64,000 nt of DNA from an uncultured Mycoplasmatota bacterium (GCA_947305065.1 CAMZCT010000001.1:1-64000); one strand, 5' to 3'. Shown: positions 34,263-45,556, counted from the stretch's first letter. Numbers and translations are program-made. The notes: a model not told the origin generated them from the letters alone.

Positions 34263-35561
34263 TTATTTATATTTTAATATTTCTTTAACTTTAGCAATAT
34301 TTTTAAACGTTATCTCATATTCTTTACTACTAAACATATTCTTTATTTTAAAAGATTTATTATTAACTTCATCTTCACCTAAAACTATAACATAAGGGAT
34401 TTGTTCTTTATTAGCATAATCCATACTCTTTTTTAATTTCTTCTTATTCATTTCTAATTCAACATTATATCCTAGACTTCTTAATTTGTTAGCCAGTTTT
34501 AAACTATCTATTTCAGTATTCAAAGGAATTATAAAAATATCTATATTAGTTTCCTTATTTAAATCTTCACGATCTTTTAGTAAAGCGAAGATAGAAGTTA
34601 AGCCGAAGGAAATACCAATAGCGGGATAGAAATTACCATCATTTATAAATTCTGTAATCATTTTATCGTAACGGCCACCTCCCCCAATCGCCCCTGTTAA
34701 TTTACCATTTTTTTCATATACTTCAAAAACATTACCAGTATAATAGTATTGGCCACGAGCTAGAGAAGGTGTAAAAGTTGTATATTTAAGAAGATTTAAT
34801 TTTTTTAAATATTTAGTTAAATTATTTAATTCTGCTATTCCTTCTTTTAATAAAAGATTATCGGTCTTTTTAAATCTTTTGCTCATTTCGTTTAAATCTA
34901 ATTTAAAATATTCTAATAATTTTTCTATTTGTTTTTCATCTAGGCCAATTGAAGTAAATTCTTCAAACAAACCAGCTTCCGATAATTTATTTAATTTATC
35001 GATAATTGTTATAGTCGGAGAAATTAAACTTTCCTCAACACCGGCTTCAATAATTATTCCTGACATTAACTTACGAGAATTATATTTGATATCAATTGGT
35101 ATTTTCAACTTATTAAAAGCTGAAACATATAATGATATTAATTCAGCATCTATTAGTTCCCCGCTAATGCCCACAACATCTACATCACATTGGGTAAATT
35201 CTCTATCTCTTCCAACTTTGACGGGCCCATCTCTAAATACTTTATTTATTTCATATCTTTTAAATGGTAGTCTAATTTCATTTTTATTTAAGGCAATAAA
35301 TTTGGCAAAAGGGACTGTTAAATCATAACGTAGTCCCAATTGTCTATTACCTTGGTCTCTTAATTGATATATTTCTTTCAAGATATCATTTGCTTCATCA
35401 TACTTGCCAGCTAACATATCGAAATAACAAAGTATTGGTGTTTCAATAGGTTGATAACCATATTCTTCAAATGTTTCTTTTAATATATTATTTATATAAT
35501 TTCTTATTCTCTGTTCTTTAGGCAGGAAGTCATATCCTCCTTTAACATTTTGAATTAGCAT
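34263..35561 (-). CDS. hisS: Histidyl-tRNA synthetase
   Basis: This 432-residue class II enzyme charges tRNA-His. Features are the start IQNVKGGYDFLP, motif 2 RYEINKVFRDGPVKVGRDREFTQCDVD minus a few residues, the HisA segments SLARGQYYYTGNVFE and GAIGGGGRYDKMI, and the C-terminal anticodon-binding domain. It is the third gene of an operon that starts with a leader containing a His-rich ORF (37101-37169), so its regulation by charged tRNA-His is directly suggested. It overlaps the end of the preceding gene by 20 bases. Confidence 0.95.
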   Translation of the reverse strand: MLIQNVKGGYDFLPKEQRIRNYINNILKETFEEYGYQPIETPILCYFDMLAGKYDEANDILKEIYQLRDQGNRQLGLRYDLTVPFAKFIALNKNEIRLPFKRYEINKVFRDGPVKVGRDREFTQCDVDVVGISGELIDAELISLYVSAFNKLKIPIDIKYNSRKLMSGIIIEAGVEESLISPTITIIDKLNKLSEAGLFEEFTSIGLDEKQIEKLLEYFKLDLNEMSKRFKKTDNLLLKEGIAELNNLTKYLKKLNLLKYTTFTPSLARGQYYYTGNVFEVYEKNGKLTGAIGGGGRYDKMITEFINDGNFYPAIGISFGLTSIFALLKDREDLNKETNIDIFIIPLNTEIDSLKLANKLRSLGYNVELEMNKKKLKKSMDYANKEQIPYVIVLGEDEVNNKSFKIKNMFSSKEYEITFKNIAKVKEILKYK

Positions 35562-36090
35562 ATTTCTTCATCCCTTCTTTAACAGCTTTTTTCAAAGCTT
35601 CTTCTTCATCTTTAGCTTTAAGGCATTTTAATCTTTTACGATCATCAAAATATTTATTAGATAAGTTTTTCGCCCAACCACCAAATTTATCTATGACAAT
35701 AATTGGTATAGCTGCTTGATAAGCAATAGCCATCTCTGTTAAAGTTCCTGACCCTCCTGAAATAGCTATAATTACATCACAAGATAGTACAAGATTGAAT
35801 TCTCTTCCCCCACCAATTTCTAGTCCCGAATTTATTAAAACTGTTGGTCGATATTCGCCAAAAACATTTTTATCTTTACCGCCAGCAACTCCAACAGTAA
35901 AACCACCGTAATTAGTAGCGGCTTTAGCAGCTTCTGTTGATAAAGAAGTATAATCTTTTTCTGCGCCATAAACCAAAATATTATTTGATTTAGCAATTAA
36001 TTCACCTCATTTTTTAGCACAATTTAGTGCTTCTTCACTATATTTTAAATCGGTTGCTGATCCCATTATTCCTATTTGTAATTTTTTCAT
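35542..36090 (-). pseudogene. TIGR00725/LOG-like Rossmann protein gene with an in-frame TGA
   Basis: From ATG 36090 (overlapping the previous stop as ATGA) the frame reads MKKLQIGIMGSATDLKYSEE and so on to codon 27, then TGA at 36007-36009, then continues in frame with GELIAKSNNILVYGAE and the LSTEAAKAATNYGG, SCDVIIAISGGSGTLTE motifs of the TIGR00725/lysine-decarboxylase-like (LOG) family, to 35542. The whole is 183 codons, a normal family length. One mutation (for example TGG to TGA, a tryptophan codon) would explain it. A TTG-initiated fragment from 35976 is possible but lacks the Rossmann start. No TGA recoding is seen elsewhere. Confidence 0.7.
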
Positions 36091-36975
36091 ATCTTGCCCA
36101 GCTCCTTTTTTAAAGTTTTAACTACTTCTTCATTTTCATCCGTCTTAATTATTCTTTCTGGTAATTCATTCATTAAGGTTTTACCCTTTCTTAACTTATC
36201 TATTTCTTCCCATAGGAATATACTTCTACTTAGACAACCTTTAGAAAATGACTTTTCATATTCCTTAGGAATAGAAGCCCTTTCATACGGATCTCCATAA
36301 GGTTTAAAATAAGGAGCTTTTAAATAGCCTTTAGTAGTTTCTGTCATAATACCTGAACCAGCAATACCAAAGTAAAAATCCCTTTCACATATTTGATCTA
36401 TAACATCAGAATTCATTAAGTAATTAGTTTTAATTCCATATTTTATATTATTATTAAAATAATCATAGGACTTTTCGGTACAAATAGATGCTATTATCCC
36501 AATTACAGTAATTCCTAAATTTCTAAACTTTCTTATTATTTCAGCTAAAACAGTCCCCGAAAAGACCACATCATCAGCTAGGATAATTTGTTTACCTTTA
36601 ATACTATTAGCTATTCTAATAATTTGTTCATCTAATAATTCTTTACTTCTCGATATTATTTTATTTGTTCCTTCTACTCTAGTACAATCTAAAAAGTAAA
36701 TATTTGTTTCGTCCGGTACAATATATATTTTATCTAAAGTAACAATGGGGATATTCACCACCAATAAATTTATTTACTTCTAACATTTCTTCTTCGGAAA
36801 TTATTGTTACTTTATTATTAAAGATGCTATTAACATCTTTTTTAAAATAATTTCTAAGTGTATCTATAACACTCTTTCTAGGTATAAAAGCATATTGATA
36901 ATCATAAGCATTTATTCCATTTAATATTCTATTAATATCGTCACTAAAGACGATTCCTTCTTTAATCTCTTTCAT
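36087..36975 (-). pseudogene. Phosphoribosyltransferase-like gene with a frameshift
   Basis: Two frames overlap: 36730-36975 (MKEIKEGIVFSDD to FIGGEYPHCY) and 36087-36764 (from ...IPIVTLDKIYIV to the end). Removing one C from a run of four C (minus strand, 36747-36750) joins them into one frame reading GGEYPIVTLDKIY of about 295 residues. The second half has the PRPP-loop-like motif IILADDVVFSGTVLAEII typical of PRTases, and C-terminal acidic segments. First gene of the hisS operon, followed by ATGA overlap with the next gene. Homopolymer slip or sequencing error is likely; the substrate is unknown. Confidence 0.7.
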
Positions 36976-37005
36976 AATTTTCTCCTCAATTCTATTTTTT
37001 TATAA

Positions 37006-37040
37006 TAAAAAATGCTATACAAGTAGTACTTGTATAGCAT
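37006..37040 (-). terminator. Attenuator terminator of the hisS operon leader
   Basis: A perfect 12-bp stem (37012-37023 with 37029-37040), 5-base loop and T6 on the minus strand, 30 bases before the first operon gene's SD (TTGAGGAG). Confidence 0.85.
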
Positions 37041-37100
37041 AATAGGTCTATTTATAGCTAGATACAAGCACTACAAATAGCACTTGTTCCTACAACATTT

Positions 37101-37169
37101 TTAATGTCGTATTAACAAGTGCAGACTATTATGATGATGATTAAATTGTCTAATTAGTTTTTTAAACAT
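37101..37169 (-). CDS. His-rich leader peptide of the hisS operon
   Basis: ATG 37169 has a good SD (AAAGGGAG, 6 bases). The 22-residue peptide begins MFKKLIRQFNHHH; His is at codons 11, 12, 13, 17 and 22 (the last before TAA). Codons CAT-CAT-CAT, CAC and CAT lie just before and inside the P2 hairpin. His frequency (5 of 22) far exceeds chance, matching leader peptides such as HisL of E. coli. It is a regulatory peptide for operon attenuation, not a functional product in itself. Confidence 0.8.
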   Translation of the reverse strand: MFKKLIRQFNHHHNSLHLLIRH

Positions 37170-37194
37170 AATAATCTCCCTTTCAATTGCCAAA

Positions 37195-37223
37195 ATTATA
37201 ACACACGTTTTTTTATTTAGCAA
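37195..37223 (-). promoter_or_regulatory. Promoter of the hisS operon
   Basis: TTGCTA (37218-37223), 17-base spacer, TATAAT (37195-37200) on the minus strand. A short inverted repeat TAGCAAA/TTTGCTA (37218-37236) overlaps the -35 and could be an operator. Confidence 0.65.
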
Positions 37224-37248
37224 ATTTTTTTTGCTATTTCTTTTCTAA

Positions 37249-37359
37249 CTATTTCCTATTAGCAACAATTTCGAAGTCTCCATCGACTTCATCGCCTACT
37301 ATTGGCACATCAAACAGAACACCAGTTTGTGACAAACCACTTCCTAATCTTCCTTTAGC
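37249..37359 (-). pseudogene. Unidentified gene relic
   Basis: The 220 bases from 37201 to 37420 hold, besides the promoter, a minus-strand frame of 36 codons ending at TAG 37249 (contains LGSGLSQTGVLFDVPIVGDE and DGDFEIVANRK) with no start codon. It reads like the tail of a lost gene. I do not recognise the family. Confidence 0.3.
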
Positions 37360-37387
37360 TTAAACTAACTATTAATATTTAAACAAA

Positions 37388-37415
37388 AGAAAAATCCTTA
37401 TAAAAAGGATTTTTT
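37388..37415. terminator. Terminator next to tRNA-Ala
   Basis: The stem AAAATCCTT/AAGGATTTT has a 4-base loop and T7, in the 60 bases between the relic and the tRNA gene; it can terminate the minus-strand tRNA transcript. Confidence 0.7.
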
Positions 37416-37421
37416 TAACAT

Positions 37422-37498
37422 CTGGTGGAGGATGTGGGATTCGAACCCGCGACCCCCTGCGTGCAGGGCAGGTGCTCTAGCCAGCTGAGCTAATCCCC
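37422..37498 (-). tRNA. tRNA-Ala (anticodon TGC)
   Basis: The minus strand folds into a cloverleaf: acceptor GGGGGAT/ATCCTCC with a G3:U70 wobble (the alanine identity element), D-stem, anticodon stem CCTGC/GCAGG with loop CCTGCAC giving anticodon TGC, T-arm GCGGGTTCGAATCCC, discriminator A and encoded CCA. 77 bases long. Confidence 0.95.
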
Positions 37499-37630
37499 CA
37501 GGAACGAATTAATCATACCATATTATTGTGCCTGATGCAAGTTTTTTTGTCTGTTTTTTAGGAAATTATTATTCTTTTTGTTCATAGATGATTATTTATT
37601 TGTTATAATAATTTTTTAGGAAGGTTTGAT

Positions 37631-38092
37631 ATGAAAGAAGAATGTACAATTAACGATGTAATTAGCTACATTAGATTTATGAAAGAATCTACTCCGGAAG
37701 AATTAAGAATGATTTATTTTGATGTGTGTAAGATATTTCTAATGTCTCTTTATAAATTTGGATTTCAAAGTTTTGTTACGAAAGATTGTATAAATATTGC
37801 TAAAGAATTTACTCAAATATGTAGAAGAGAAAGATATATTTTTAATTATATAGTTCGCAATATAGATAATATGGATATAGATAGAACATATGAGTATCTA
37901 GAGATGTTAGATAAGTTAAATGAAAGAACTTATTTATATTATGATACAGTTATTTATAATATTGAATATGCTTTATACACAAATGAACCTAGAAGAGCTA
38001 ATAGGATTGAGAAAAAATTCGAGATGCTAACAGATACGGATAGATATATGGAAGATTTGGAAAATTTAGCATTAAAAAAATCGATACAATAG
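37631..38092 (+). CDS. Hypothetical small helical protein
   Basis: Unrecognised 153-residue protein, highly charged and helical, with a cluster of Tyr and Arg (YIRFMK, CRRERYIFNYIVRN, ERTYLYYDTVIYNIEYALY). SD AGGAAGG 8 bases before ATG. Transcribed convergently with rpoC and sharing its terminator. Function unknown. Confidence 0.6.
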   Translation: MKEECTINDVISYIRFMKESTPEELRMIYFDVCKIFLMSLYKFGFQSFVTKDCINIAKEFTQICRRERYIFNYIVRNIDNMDIDRTYEYLEMLDKLNERTYLYYDTVIYNIEYALYTNEPRRANRIEKKFEMLTDTDRYMEDLENLALKKSIQ

Positions 38093-38106
38093 TATCGATT
38101 TTTTTA
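38074..38106. terminator. Bidirectional terminator between the small gene and rpoC
   Basis: Stem AAAATCGATAC/GTATCGATTTT (38077-38087 with 38092-38102), 4-base loop, T7 on the plus strand and A-run/T-run on the other; serves both convergent genes. Confidence 0.85.
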
Positions 38107-41100
38107 GTTTATTTCTTCTGTTAAGCTGAAGTTTGGAGTTACAGGCATTGTATCTGCTTCCTCTTTTACTTCATCATCATCAATTAGTTGTTCTTCTAGT
38201 AATTCACTTGGTTCATCATCCATGAATTCTTTTTCAAGTACCATTTCAATATTACGATATTGAGGAGCACCTGTACCAGCAGGAATTAGTTTTCCTATTA
38301 CAACATTCTCTTTTAACCCACGAAGTTCATCAACTTTACCTTTAATAGAAGCATCAGTTAATACTCTTGTAGTTTCTTGGAATGATGCAGCTGATAACCA
38401 TGAATCTGTTTCTAGTGAAGATTTAGTAATACCTAACATAACTGGACGACCTGTAGCAGGTTTTCCACCAGCTAGGATGATTGGTTTATTAGCTTCATTG
38501 AAGTCATGCATTGATACAGATAGACCTTCAACTAAGCCAGTGTCTCCACCATCAACAATTTTCATCTTAGAAATCATACGACGAACGATTACTTCGATAT
38601 GTTTATCTGAGATATCAACACCTTGAGATTTATATACCTTTTGAATTTCTTTAAGGATATAACTTTCTGCAGTTATTGGGTCAGTTACAGCAAGTAATTC
38701 TTTTGGACTTACTGATCCTTCAGTAAGTTGTTCACCAGCTACAACATCTTGACCAACTTCTACTCTAACTTTAGAGTTATAAAGTGTTGTATGTTCTCTT
38801 TCTTCAACGTCGTTTTTAACAACAATTTTATGTTTTTCATTAACAGCTTCAATGCTTACTACTTTACCTGTTATTTCAGATATTGTAGCTTTAGCTTTTG
38901 GAGTACGTGCTTCGAATAACTCTTCAACACGTGGAAGACCTTGAGTGATATCGGCATCTCCACCATGGGCAACACCACCTGAGTGGAAAGTACGCATTGT
39001 TAACTGTGTACCTGGCTCACCTATTGATTGAGCAGCCATAACACCAACAGCTTCTCCTGTTTCAGCTAAGTTACCAGTTGCTAAGTTGCGTCCATAACAT
39101 TTTTGGCATAAACCATATTGGCTCTTACATGTTAAAGCACTACGTATTTCAACTTTCTTAATACCAGCTTTAACAATCTTCTTAGCAAGTGATTCATTTA
39201 TCATTTCGTCTTTATCAACGATAGTTTCTTTTGTTTCTGGATTAATTACTTTAGTAGCTGTATATCTACCAATGATACGATCTTCTAAAGATTCGATTAC
39301 TGTTCCAACTTTTTCATCGATGAAGTCACTAACTTCAATACCAGAAATAGCTCCACAATCTTCTTCTTTAATAATTATATCTTGAGCAACATCTACTAAA
39401 CGACGAGTCATATATCCTGAATCGGCAGTACGAAGAGCTGTATCGGCAGATCCTTTACGAGCACCGTGTGTACTTAAGAAGAATTCAGAAACGTTTAATC
39501 CAGTAATAAAGTTAGATTTGATAGGAATTTCAACTGGTTGACCATTTGGTTTTGCCATACAACCACGCATACCAGCAAGTTGGGTGAAGTTTCCAGCATT
39601 ACCACGAGCTCCAGAGTTCATCATCATGAAGATTGGGTTTTTGTGGTCGCCATCAGAAATTTGTTTCAACTCTGCTTCAACTTCATCTTTAGTATTATTC
39701 CAAATTTGAATAACATTTTGATATCTTTCTTCCTCAGTTATCAAACCTCTTTGGAATTGTTTATTAATCTTATCAACTTTTTCTTGTCCAGCTTCAATCT
39801 TTTGATCTTTATCTTTAGCTTCAACGATATCGAATGCTGAAACTGTAATACCAGCAATGGTTGAATATTTAAATCCTAAATCTTTCATGGCGTCTAGAAC
39901 AATTGAAGTTTCAGTTGTTTTATAACGTTTGAAGATTTGAGCAATAATTTGAGATAAATTTTTCTTAACAAATGGGTCTACTGGAGGCATTTTAGCTATT
40001 TCTTCTTTGATGTTAACTCCCATTGGTAAGAAGAACTTACTTGGAGTTAAACTTTCAATATTTTCTTTACTTGCTTCATTAATATATTGGAATGAATCAG
40101 GTAAGATTTCATTGAATATTAACTTACCAGCAGTAGTTACAAGATATTTATCTTTTTGTTCATCAGTAAATATTTTATATTTGAATGATTTTACTGGAAC
40201 TACGATTCTAGTGTGAAGTGTAATTTCATGTCTTTCATAAGCCATGATTGCTTCATTAGAATTCTTATATGCTTTACCTTCGTTTTCTTCTCCTGGTTCT
40301 TCAATAGATAGATAATAGTTACCTAATACCATATCCTGTGATGGAGTAACGATAGGTTTACCACTCTTAGGATCAAGAATGTTTTGAGCACCTAACATTA
40401 GTAAACGAGCTTCAGCTTTAGCTTCTTCTGACAATGGTACGTGAACAGCCATCTGGTCACCATCGAAGTCGGCATTGAATCCTGTACATACTAATGGGTG
40501 TAATCTAATAGCTTTCCCACCAACTAGTTTTGGTTCGAAAGCTTGAATACCAAGTCTATGAAGAGTTGGAGCACGGTTAAGCATTACTGGATGTTCAGTA
40601 ATAGCATCCTCTACTACGTCCCAAACACATTCATCTCTTTGTTCTATTAATTTTTTAGCTCCTTTAATATTGTGAGCTAAGCCACGTTCTACTAAACCAT
40701 GAATAACATGTGGTTTAAATAACTCTAAGGCCATTTCTTTTGGAATACCACATTGATACATCTTTAAGTTTGGTCCTACACAGATAACTGAACGACCAGA
40801 GTAGTCAACACGTTTTCCAAGTAAGTTTTGACGGAAACGTCCTTGTTTACCTTTTAACATTGAAGATAAACTCTTTAATGGACGATTTCCAGCAGCAGTA
40901 ATGCTACGACCACGACGACCATTATCAAATAATGAATCTACTGCTTCTTGAAGCATACGTTTTTCATTTTGAACAATGATTGTTGGAGCACCTAATTCTA
41001 ATAATTTCTTAAGACGATTATTACGGTTAATAATTCTTCTATATAAATCATTTAAATCAGATGTAGCAAAACGACCACCATCTAATTGAATCATAGGTCT

Positions 41101-41814
41101 TAAATCTGGTGGAATAACTGGAAGAGCTTCTAGTATCATCCATTCAGGTTTATTACCTGATTCATCAAATGCTACCAAACAGTCTAAACGTTTTACTAAA
41201 CGAATACGTTTTTGACCTGTAGTATTTTCTAATTCTTTTCTTAGATTTTCTACTTCTTTATGAACATCTACTTCTTGAAGTAGTTCTCTAATTGCTTCAG
41301 CACCCATTCCAACCTTGAAATTATTACCATACTTTTCATAGTAAGCACGATATTCACGATCAGATAGAGTTTGTTTTTTCTCTAAAGGAGCTTTTCCTGG
41401 ATCGATAACAACGTAACTAACAAAGTATAATACTTCTTCTAGTTCACGTGGTGACATATCTAGTACTAGTCCCATCTTAGATGGTACACCTTTAAAGTAC
41501 CAAATATGTGAACATGGAGAAGCTAGTTCAATGTGCCCCATACGTTCACGTCTAACTTTTGAACTAGTTACTTCTACTCCACATCTATCACAAACAACAT
41601 TTTTATATCTTAATCTTTTGTACTTTCCACAAGAACATTCATAGTCTTTACTTGGTCCAAAAATCTTTTCGCAGAATAAACCATCACGTTCAGGTTTTAA
41701 AGTACGATAGTTGATAGTCTCAGGTTTTTTTATTTCACCATAAGACCAACTTCTTATTTTTTCAGGAGAGGCAATACCAATCTTGATACCTTTGAAACTA
41801 CTAGCATCTATCAT
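38104..41814 (-). CDS. rpoC: RNA polymerase beta' subunit
   Basis: This 1236-residue core subunit of RNA polymerase shows the first zinc finger ([23 protein letters not shown] minus a few residues, about 60-82), the bridge/active-site [15 protein letters not shown] (about 460), the second zinc site [15 protein letters not shown] and a [18 protein letters not shown] trigger-loop region (about 925). Its start overlaps the rpoB stop by 4 bases, the standard rpoBC arrangement. Confidence 0.98.
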   Translation of the reverse strand: MIDASSFKGIKIGIASPEKIRSWSYGEIKKPETINYRTLKPERDGLFCEKIFGPSKDYECSCGKYKRLRYKNVVCDRCGVEVTSSKVRRERMGHIELASPCSHIWYFKGVPSKMGLVLDMSPRELEEVLYFVSYVVIDPGKAPLEKKQTLSDREYRAYYEKYGNNFKVGMGAEAIRELLQEVDVHKEVENLRKELENTTGQKRIRLVKRLDCLVAFDESGNKPEWMILEALPVIPPDLRPMIQLDGGRFATSDLNDLYRRIINRNNRLKKLLELGAPTIIVQNEKRMLQEAVDSLFDNGRRGRSITAAGNRPLKSLSSMLKGKQGRFRQNLLGKRVDYSGRSVICVGPNLKMYQCGIPKEMALELFKPHVIHGLVERGLAHNIKGAKKLIEQRDECVWDVVEDAITEHPVMLNRAPTLHRLGIQAFEPKLVGGKAIRLHPLVCTGFNADFDGDQMAVHVPLSEEAKAEARLLMLGAQNILDPKSGKPIVTPSQDMVLGNYYLSIEEPGEENEGKAYKNSNEAIMAYERHEITLHTRIVVPVKSFKYKIFTDEQKDKYLVTTAGKLIFNEILPDSFQYINEASKENIESLTPSKFFLPMGVNIKEEIAKMPPVDPFVKKNLSQIIAQIFKRYKTTETSIVLDAMKDLGFKYSTIAGITVSAFDIVEAKDKDQKIEAGQEKVDKINKQFQRGLITEEERYQNVIQIWNNTKDEVEAELKQISDGDHKNPIFMMMNSGARGNAGNFTQLAGMRGCMAKPNGQPVEIPIKSNFITGLNVSEFFLSTHGARKGSADTALRTADSGYMTRRLVDVAQDIIIKEEDCGAISGIEVSDFIDEKVGTVIESLEDRIIGRYTATKVINPETKETIVDKDEMINESLAKKIVKAGIKKVEIRSALTCKSQYGLCQKCYGRNLATGNLAETGEAVGVMAAQSIGEPGTQLTMRTFHSGGVAHGGDADITQGLPRVEELFEARTPKAKATISEITGKVVSIEAVNEKHKIVVKNDVEEREHTTLYNSKVRVEVGQDVVAGEQLTEGSVSPKELLAVTDPITAESYILKEIQKVYKSQGVDISDKHIEVIVRRMISKMKIVDGGDTGLVEGLSVSMHDFNEANKPIILAGGKPATGRPVMLGITKSSLETDSWLSAASFQETTRVLTDASIKGKVDELRGLKENVVIGKLIPAGTGAPQYRNIEMVLEKEFMDDEPSELLEEQLIDDDEVKEEADTMPVTPNFSLTEEIN

Positions 41815-44800
41815 AGTAAATCACCATCCTCTTCTAATTCTTCCCCTGGATATTCTAGATCATCGAGAGAATCTCCTTCAAATTCATCTTCATCCTCTAT
41901 ATCTTCGTAATCCTCTGGATCCTCTGGTTCAGGAGGAAATCCTTCTTCTGTTTCTTCTTTTATAACATTTCCTGATGCGTCTAGACGATCAACTGTTATT
42001 GGCTCGTCTTCATCGTCATCACGTTCTAAGTCTTGAATATCAACAAATTCATCATCTTGATTCTGAATTTGAATATCAAGTCCTAGAGCTTGGAATTCTT
42101 TTAATAATACTCTGAAGCTTTCTGGTATACCAGCTTGGTTAATAACTTTACCTTTAACTAAAGCTTCAAATACTTTAACACGTCCTACAACGTCATCTGA
42201 TTTAACAGTTAAGATTTCTTGAAGTACATGAGCAGCACCATAAGCATATAATGCCCAAACTTCCATTTCTCCAAATCTCTGTCCACCAAATTGAGCTTTA
42301 CCACCTAGAGGTTGTTGAGTTACTAGTGAGTAAGGTCCGGTAGAACGAGCATGTAATTTATCATCTACCATGTGGTGTAATTTAATCATGTACATAACAC
42401 CAACTGATACTCTATTTTCGAATGGTTCACCAGTACGTCCGTTATAAAGAATGGTCTTACCATCTTCAGCCATACCAGCTTCTTTCATTTCAGCTTTTAA
42501 GTCTTCCATTGTAGCACCATCAAATACTGGTGTAGCATAATGAACGCCTAATTTCTTACCAGCCATACCTAAGTGTAATTCTAGAATCTGACCGATGTTC
42601 ATACGAGATGGAACACCTTGTGGATTAAGAACGATATCAACTGGACGACCATCTGGTAGATAAGGCATATCTTCTTCTGGTAAGATAAGGGAAATAACAC
42701 CTTTGTTACCATGACGGCCTGACATCTTATCACCAACTTGGATTTTACGTTTTTGAATTATATATACACGAATTACTTTTGATACACCAGCAGGTAATTC
42801 ATCAGAATTCTCTTTAGTATAAATCTTAACATCATGAATTATTCCACCTGCTCCATGATCAACACGTAAAGATGTATCTCTTACTTCACGAGTCTTTTCA
42901 CCGAATATTGCGTGTAATAATTTTTCTTCAGAAGTTAATTCTTGAACTCCTTTTGGAGTAACTTTACCAACTAGGATATCTCCGTCTTTAACTTCTGTAC
43001 CAATACGAATAATACCATTAGCATCAAGATTCTTACGAGCATCTTCACCAACATTTGGTATATCTCTTGTAATTTCTTCTGGTCCTAATTTAGTATCACG
43101 ACAATCGATATCATAATGTTCTATATGTAGTGATGTATAAACATCTTCTTTTACTAATCTTTCATTTAATACAACAGCATCCTCATAGTTATAACCATTA
43201 CAAGTCATAAAGGCGATAACCATGTTTTTACCTAAAGCAAGTTCTCCTAAGTTTGTTGATGGTCCATCAGCAATGATTTCACCAACATGAACTTTATCTC
43301 CGGCTTTAACAATTGGATGATGGTTGATATTTGAAGCATCATTACTTCTTTCGAAGTTAGCTAAATGATAAGTATCTTTACCTTTAGTATTTTTTACTAC
43401 TATTTTTAAACTGTCGGCATATTCAACAACACCATCAGCTTTACAAACTACAGTTGATCCTGAATCACGAGCAGCAATATATTCCATACCTGTACCAACA
43501 ATTGGAGCTTCTGTTGTAAGTAGTGGAACTGCTTGACGTTGCATGTTGGCACCCATCAAAGCACGTGTTGCATCATCGTGTTCCAAGAATGGTATACAAC
43601 TTGTAGTAATTGATACTATTTGGTTAGGAGCTACGTCTACAAAATTAACTTGATCTTTAGAAACCATAACAGTTTCACCATTTAGACGAGCGATAACTTT
43701 ATCTTCTTTAATTGTATTATCTTCATTTAATTCTAAAGTAGCTTGAGAAATATAATAGTCAGCTTCTTCATCAGCAGTTAAATATTCTATTTCATCTGTT
43801 AATTTAGCGTTTACTACTTTACGATATGGAGTCATTATGAATCCATATTCATTTATCTTAGCGTATGAAGCTAATGATGTAATAAGTCCAATGTTTTGTC
43901 CTTCTGGTGATTCTATTGGACAGATACGACCATAGTGGCTTGGATTAACGTCACGAACTTCCATACCAGCTCTTTCACGTGATAATCCACCTGGTCCTAA
44001 ACAAGATAAACGTCTCTTATCTGTAAGCTCAGCAATTGGGTTAATTTGATCCATGAACTTAGATAATTGCGAACTACCAAAGAATTCTTTTAAGCAAGCT
44101 GTAACAGGACGAATGTTAATTAAAGTTTTAGGAGTGACATTTTCTAATTCTTGAGTAGTCATTCTCTCTCTTATAACTCTTTCCATACGAGCCATACCAA
44201 CACGGAATTGAGTTTGGATTAATTCTCCAACTTGTCTTACACGACGATTACCTAAATGGTCGATTTCATCATCATTACCTATGCCATATTGTAAATTAAT
44301 ATAATATGATATAGAAGCATATATATCAGATATAGTTAAACGACGAGAATCAATAGTTTGATCATTACCAATTATTTTATGTTTAATTGTTTCATCGTTC
44401 TTATCATATACTAATACTTCTTGAATTTTATTATATTCATCTAATTCTTCATTAATAGTTACTTCTTTTACTCCGTAACCGTTTTTAAATAAAGGACGAA
44501 TACTTTCTAGGATATCTTTAGTAATAACTGTACCATCAGCTACAACCACTTCACCCTTTTCATTTTTAATATCTTGAGCTATTTTTTGTCCTAATAAACG
44601 ATCTAGAACATTTAATTTTTTATTAAATTTATAACGACCTACTTTTTGTAAATCATATCTAAATTTATCGAAGAATCTAGTTATCAATTGGTTCTTAGCA
44701 GAATCCAATGTAGCTGGTTCTCCTGGTCTTAATTTTTCATAAATTTCTATTAAGGCTTCATCGGTATTTTTAGTAGAATCTTTTTCTAAAGTATTTATTA

Positions 44801-45449
44801 AATATTGGTCATCACCAAATACACTTAATATCTCTTCATTAGAAGATAGACCTAAAGCTCTTAAGAAAGCTGTAATAACAACTTTACGAGTTCTATCTAT
44901 ACGAACATAGAAGATGTCACGAGCATCTAATTCATACTCTAACCAAGTACCTTTATTAGGAATCATTTCTCCAGAAATGATTTTACGTCCATTTTTATCT
45001 ATTTCTTTCTTGAAATAAACAGATGGACTACGAACTAATTGGGAAACAATAACACGTTCTGCTCCGTTAATAATGAATGTTCCAGCTTCGGTCATCATTG
45101 GGAAGTCTCCTAAGAATATTTCTTGTTCTTTAACTTCACCTGTTTCATGAATGAAAACACGCGCTTGAACTTTTAATGGTGCAGCATAGTTTACCATACG
45201 TTCTTTGGCTTCTTTTACTGTATATCTTGGTTCTTCAAAATAATAATCTCCTAGCTCTAAAGAGATGTTTCCAGTAAAACTTTCAATTGGAAATAAATCT
45301 TCAAAAGTTTCTTTAATTCCAACTTCTAGAAATCTTTGATAAGATTTCTTTTGAATTTCTAACAAGTCTGTCAATGCGAAGGTGTTCTTAATTTTTGAGA
45401 AGCTTCTTCTTTCTCTGTGGTCACCAAATTTCTCTACTTTGTATGCCAT
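41811..45449 (-). CDS. rpoB: RNA polymerase beta subunit
   Basis: This 1212-residue subunit has the usual lobes: [20 protein letters not shown] and [23 protein letters not shown] with the rifampicin-region residues, and [35 protein letters not shown] at the C-terminus (each quoted in part). A 90-residue acidic tail (EDEPITVD onward) follows the family end. It has an upstream consensus promoter, with a leader of about 70 bases. Confidence 0.98.
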   Translation of the reverse strand: MAYKVEKFGDHRERRSFSKIKNTFALTDLLEIQKKSYQRFLEVGIKETFEDLFPIESFTGNISLELGDYYFEEPRYTVKEAKERMVNYAAPLKVQARVFIHETGEVKEQEIFLGDFPMMTEAGTFIINGAERVIVSQLVRSPSVYFKKEIDKNGRKIISGEMIPNKGTWLEYELDARDIFYVRIDRTRKVVITAFLRALGLSSNEEILSVFGDDQYLINTLEKDSTKNTDEALIEIYEKLRPGEPATLDSAKNQLITRFFDKFRYDLQKVGRYKFNKKLNVLDRLLGQKIAQDIKNEKGEVVVADGTVITKDILESIRPLFKNGYGVKEVTINEELDEYNKIQEVLVYDKNDETIKHKIIGNDQTIDSRRLTISDIYASISYYINLQYGIGNDDEIDHLGNRRVRQVGELIQTQFRVGMARMERVIRERMTTQELENVTPKTLINIRPVTACLKEFFGSSQLSKFMDQINPIAELTDKRRLSCLGPGGLSRERAGMEVRDVNPSHYGRICPIESPEGQNIGLITSLASYAKINEYGFIMTPYRKVVNAKLTDEIEYLTADEEADYYISQATLELNEDNTIKEDKVIARLNGETVMVSKDQVNFVDVAPNQIVSITTSCIPFLEHDDATRALMGANMQRQAVPLLTTEAPIVGTGMEYIAARDSGSTVVCKADGVVEYADSLKIVVKNTKGKDTYHLANFERSNDASNINHHPIVKAGDKVHVGEIIADGPSTNLGELALGKNMVIAFMTCNGYNYEDAVVLNERLVKEDVYTSLHIEHYDIDCRDTKLGPEEITRDIPNVGEDARKNLDANGIIRIGTEVKDGDILVGKVTPKGVQELTSEEKLLHAIFGEKTREVRDTSLRVDHGAGGIIHDVKIYTKENSDELPAGVSKVIRVYIIQKRKIQVGDKMSGRHGNKGVISLILPEEDMPYLPDGRPVDIVLNPQGVPSRMNIGQILELHLGMAGKKLGVHYATPVFDGATMEDLKAEMKEAGMAEDGKTILYNGRTGEPFENRVSVGVMYMIKLHHMVDDKLHARSTGPYSLVTQQPLGGKAQFGGQRFGEMEVWALYAYGAAHVLQEILTVKSDDVVGRVKVFEALVKGKVINQAGIPESFRVLLKEFQALGLDIQIQNQDDEFVDIQDLERDDDEDEPITVDRLDASGNVIKEETEEGFPPEPEDPEDYEDIEDEDEFEGDSLDDLEYPGEELEEDGDLL

Positions 45450-45520
45450 ATCAGTCTTTCACCCCTATACCTATTTTTGCGCGTTATTTGGAAGAAAAAA
45501 CAACACGCCACCAATTTATA

Positions 45521-45549
45521 ATTTTATATTAAGTAAACCCTAATGTCAA
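45521..45549 (-). promoter_or_regulatory. Promoter of rpoBC
   Basis: TTGACA (45544-45549), 17-base spacer, TAAAAT (45521-45526) on the minus strand, 80 bases before the rpoB ATG, with a GC-richer leader segment (GGCGTGTTG) in between. Confidence 0.7.
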
Positions 45550-45556
45550 CGGTTTT

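Larger units (their letters stand above)
36976..37200 (-). promoter_or_regulatory. Leader with alternative hairpins (his attenuator candidate)
   Basis: The transcript from the promoter at 37195-37223 contains a 22-codon His-rich ORF, then: P2 hairpin (37114-37122 with 37080-37088), P3 hairpin (37071-37080 with 37048-37057), a long-range stem P1 (37123-37133 with 37038-37049, one bulge), a 13-base antiterminator pairing (37062-37074 with 37023-37035, one GU) that excludes P3 and the terminator, and a strong terminator (37012-37023 with 37029-37040, then T6). Multiple mutually exclusive stems plus a His-coding leader ORF resemble classical amino-acid operon attenuation. I see no T-box (TGGNACC) sequence. 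Confidence 0.75.

Noticed and set aside
35542-36090. TGA read as tryptophan (genetic code 4)
   Set aside because: TGA sits at the ends of nrtR, dinD and the MBL gene next to terminators or next-gene starts, and TGG is the normal Trp codon in all proteins, so this is a single interrupted gene.
36976-37421. T-box riboswitch in front of hisS
   Set aside because: No TGGNACC-type antiterminator bulge or specifier loop could be found; the His-rich ORF and hairpins fit a leader-peptide attenuator better.
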